In this document: in pieces, positions 14,984-16,122 of the stretch
Layout of the letters: the number at the start of each line of letters is the position of its first letter
Position numbering within the stretch: the first letter of the stretch is position 1
Origin: J088 sp003695505 [NCBI: Candidatus Dadabacteria bacterium]
GTDB lineage: Bacteria > J088
Length of the DNA stretch: 16,122 nucleotides
Reading direction: 5' to 3'
NCBI GenBank assembly: GCA_003695505.1
Contig: RFIY01000317.1
Location: 1 to 16,122 of the forward strand
Translations under genes and position numbers: made by a program
Notes under the pieces: generated by a model
Told to the model about the DNA's origin: nothing
The model's input: only the letters and a program-made list of their open reading frames with translations
Databases searched by the model: none

Positions 14984-16122
14984 TCAGCGCAGCCGCGCGC
15001 CGAACTGATCCTGTACGGCGGCGATGACCTGGGCGATGACCGCGTCGACTTCTTCCTGTGCCAGCGTACGATCGGGGGCGCGGAAGCGCAGGCGAAAAGC
15101 GACGGATCGTTCGTCATCGGCCAGTCCCTTGCCTTCGTAGACGTCGAAGACATGAACACTTTCGAGCAGGTCGCCGCCGGATGCGATGATTGTGTTCCTG
15201 ACCGCGGCAGACGCCGTGGTGCGTTTGAGGACGAATGCAAGATCACGGTGGCTGCCCGGGAAACGAGGCAGCGCGGTATACTTCGGCGTCTCGCGGGCTT
15301 CCGATGCGCCCAGTAACACATGCAGGTCAACTTCTGCGCCGACCACCGGTGTTTGCAGCTCGAGCTTCGACGCGGACTCGGGTTCGAGTTCTCCGAGCCA
15401 GCCGCATGTGACGCCGCCCAGCAGCAGCTCAGCGGATTTGCCTGGATGTAATTCGTCCCGGGTCTGTGCCGGTCGGCATTCCAGCGTCGCCGGGTCGATG
15501 CCGAGATCCGCCAGTACCGATTCGAGGATGCCACGCGCATCGAACAGATCGACCGATCGGTTTTCCGCCCAGTGTTCCGGAACTCGACGGCCGGTCAGAA
15601 TCAGACCGAGATGCCAGCGCTCGTCGATGTCGTTGTCGTTCGCGCGGAAGATGCGGCCAATTTCGAACAGACGCACATCAGGTTCACCGTGACGCTGGTT
15701 GTGGGCTGCCGCAATGCACAGGCCGGGCCACAGCTCGGTTCGCAGGGCGGCGGTCTGCTCCCCGAGTGGATTGGCCAGCGCGACAGCGCCGTCAACCGCC
15801 GGGCCAAAACTGTAATGGACGCCCTGCAGCAGCCCAGCGGCGACGAGCGTGTCCATGATTCGGCTGCGGATGCCGTAGAATCCGTCGTCGATGCGTGCGA
15901 CGACGGGAGCCTCGGGGAGTGTCGGCTCGAAGGCGTCATACCCGGTGATGCGCGCGATCTCCTCGGCCAGATCTTCATTGCGTGTGATGTCGAAACGCCA
16001 GGGCGGAACCAGACGCTCGCCGCTGACTTCGGACAGGCCGAGGCGGGTCAGGATGCGGTCGCATTCCTGCGGTTCAGGCAGGTGCCCGAGCAGGCGTTTC
16101 GCGGCATCGGGATCCCAGCGAA
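14984..16122 (-). CDS. pheT: Phenylalanyl-tRNA synthetase beta subunit, C-terminal part (5' end beyond the window)
   Basis: The frame is open from the window edge (first full codon 16120-16118) to TGA at 14986-14984, giving 378 residues; the ATG at 15856 is internal. The first part has B5-domain sequence (VPPWRFDITRNEDLAEEIAR followed by ITGYD), then the catalytic-like core of the beta subunit (DGFYGIRSRIMDTLVAAGLL; NPLGEQTAALRTELWPGL; RLFEIGRIF; HPGKSAELLLGG with GELEPE), and a C-terminal FDX-ACB anticodon-binding domain (about 281-378, LPRFPGSHRDLAFVLKR). PheT pairs with PheS as an (alpha beta)2 enzyme charging tRNA-Phe; the beta subunit carries editing and tRNA-binding domains. pheS is expected upstream, outside the window. 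In enteric-type gammaproteobacteria ihfA follows pheT; here a convergent gene of unknown function lies there instead. Confidence 0.97.
   Translation of the reverse strand, partial: RWDPDAAKRLLGHLPEPQECDRILTRLGLSEVSGERLVPPWRFDITRNEDLAEEIARITGYDAFEPTLPEAPVVARIDDGFYGIRSRIMDTLVAAGLLQGVHYSFGPAVDGAVALANPLGEQTAALRTELWPGLCIAAAHNQRHGEPDVRLFEIGRIFRANDNDIDERWHLGLILTGRRVPEHWAENRSVDLFDARGILESVLADLGIDPATLECRPAQTRDELHPGKSAELLLGGVTCGWLGELEPESASKLELQTPVVGAEVDLHVLLGASEARETPKYTALPRFPGSHRDLAFVLKRTTASAAVRNTIIASGGDLLESVHVFDVYEGKGLADDERSVAFRLRFRAPDRTLAQEEVDAVIAQVIAAVQDQFGARLR

Overview
This is a GC-rich, gene-dense stretch of a bacterial chromosome from a diderm (Gram-negative-type) organism. The evidence for a diderm is a lipobox lipoprotein, a Sec-signal metalloprotease likely to be periplasmic, and several membrane-anchored proteins with domains outside the core membrane segments. 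Initiation uses ATG, GTG and TTG with Shine-Dalgarno sites. The gene content would fit a proteobacterium or a related phylum, but I cannot name a genus. I see no mobile elements, tRNA, rRNA, CRISPR or phage genes. Nothing longer than about 130 bases is without a gene.

Layout, left part, plus strand (1-5705): a 5'-truncated fused hydantoinase A/B (5-oxoprolinase-type) gene is followed closely by a single-domain response regulator. A hybrid sensor kinase overlaps the regulator by three bases. The kinase keeps its membrane module, HisKA histidine, receiver and Hpt domain. Its ATP-binding domain has lost the N-box asparagines and the G1-box aspartate, and the acidic residue after the phospho-acceptor histidine is alanine. 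It looks like a pseudokinase phosphorelay scaffold.

Middle part, minus strand (14050 down to 5628): a six-gene block reads lipoprotein, TPR/HExxH metalloprotease, MoxR-type AAA+ ATPase, DUF58 protein, BatA-like VWA/DUF4159 membrane protein, and a second VWA plus amidotransferase-like membrane protein. The last five genes are joined by overlapping or near-overlapping stop/start codons. A candidate promoter lies directly before the lipoprotein. MoxR ATPases are known to act with VWA partners, and here three separate VWA MIDAS motifs (in the DUF58, BatA-like and terminal proteins) sit behind one ATPase. I infer an envelope-associated chaperone/remodelling machine tied to a periplasmic protease. 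The last gene converges on the hybrid kinase, and the two coding regions overlap by 78 bases.

Right part (14177-16122): an uncharacterised 268-residue soluble protein gene on the plus strand has a strong ribosome binding site. It abuts, with no gap, the 3' end of a convergent, 5'-truncated pheT (phenylalanyl-tRNA synthetase beta subunit).

The most unusual items are the degenerate hybrid kinase, the protease-plus-MoxR-plus-three-VWA operon, the possible leaderless start of that operon, and the unknown 268-residue protein.
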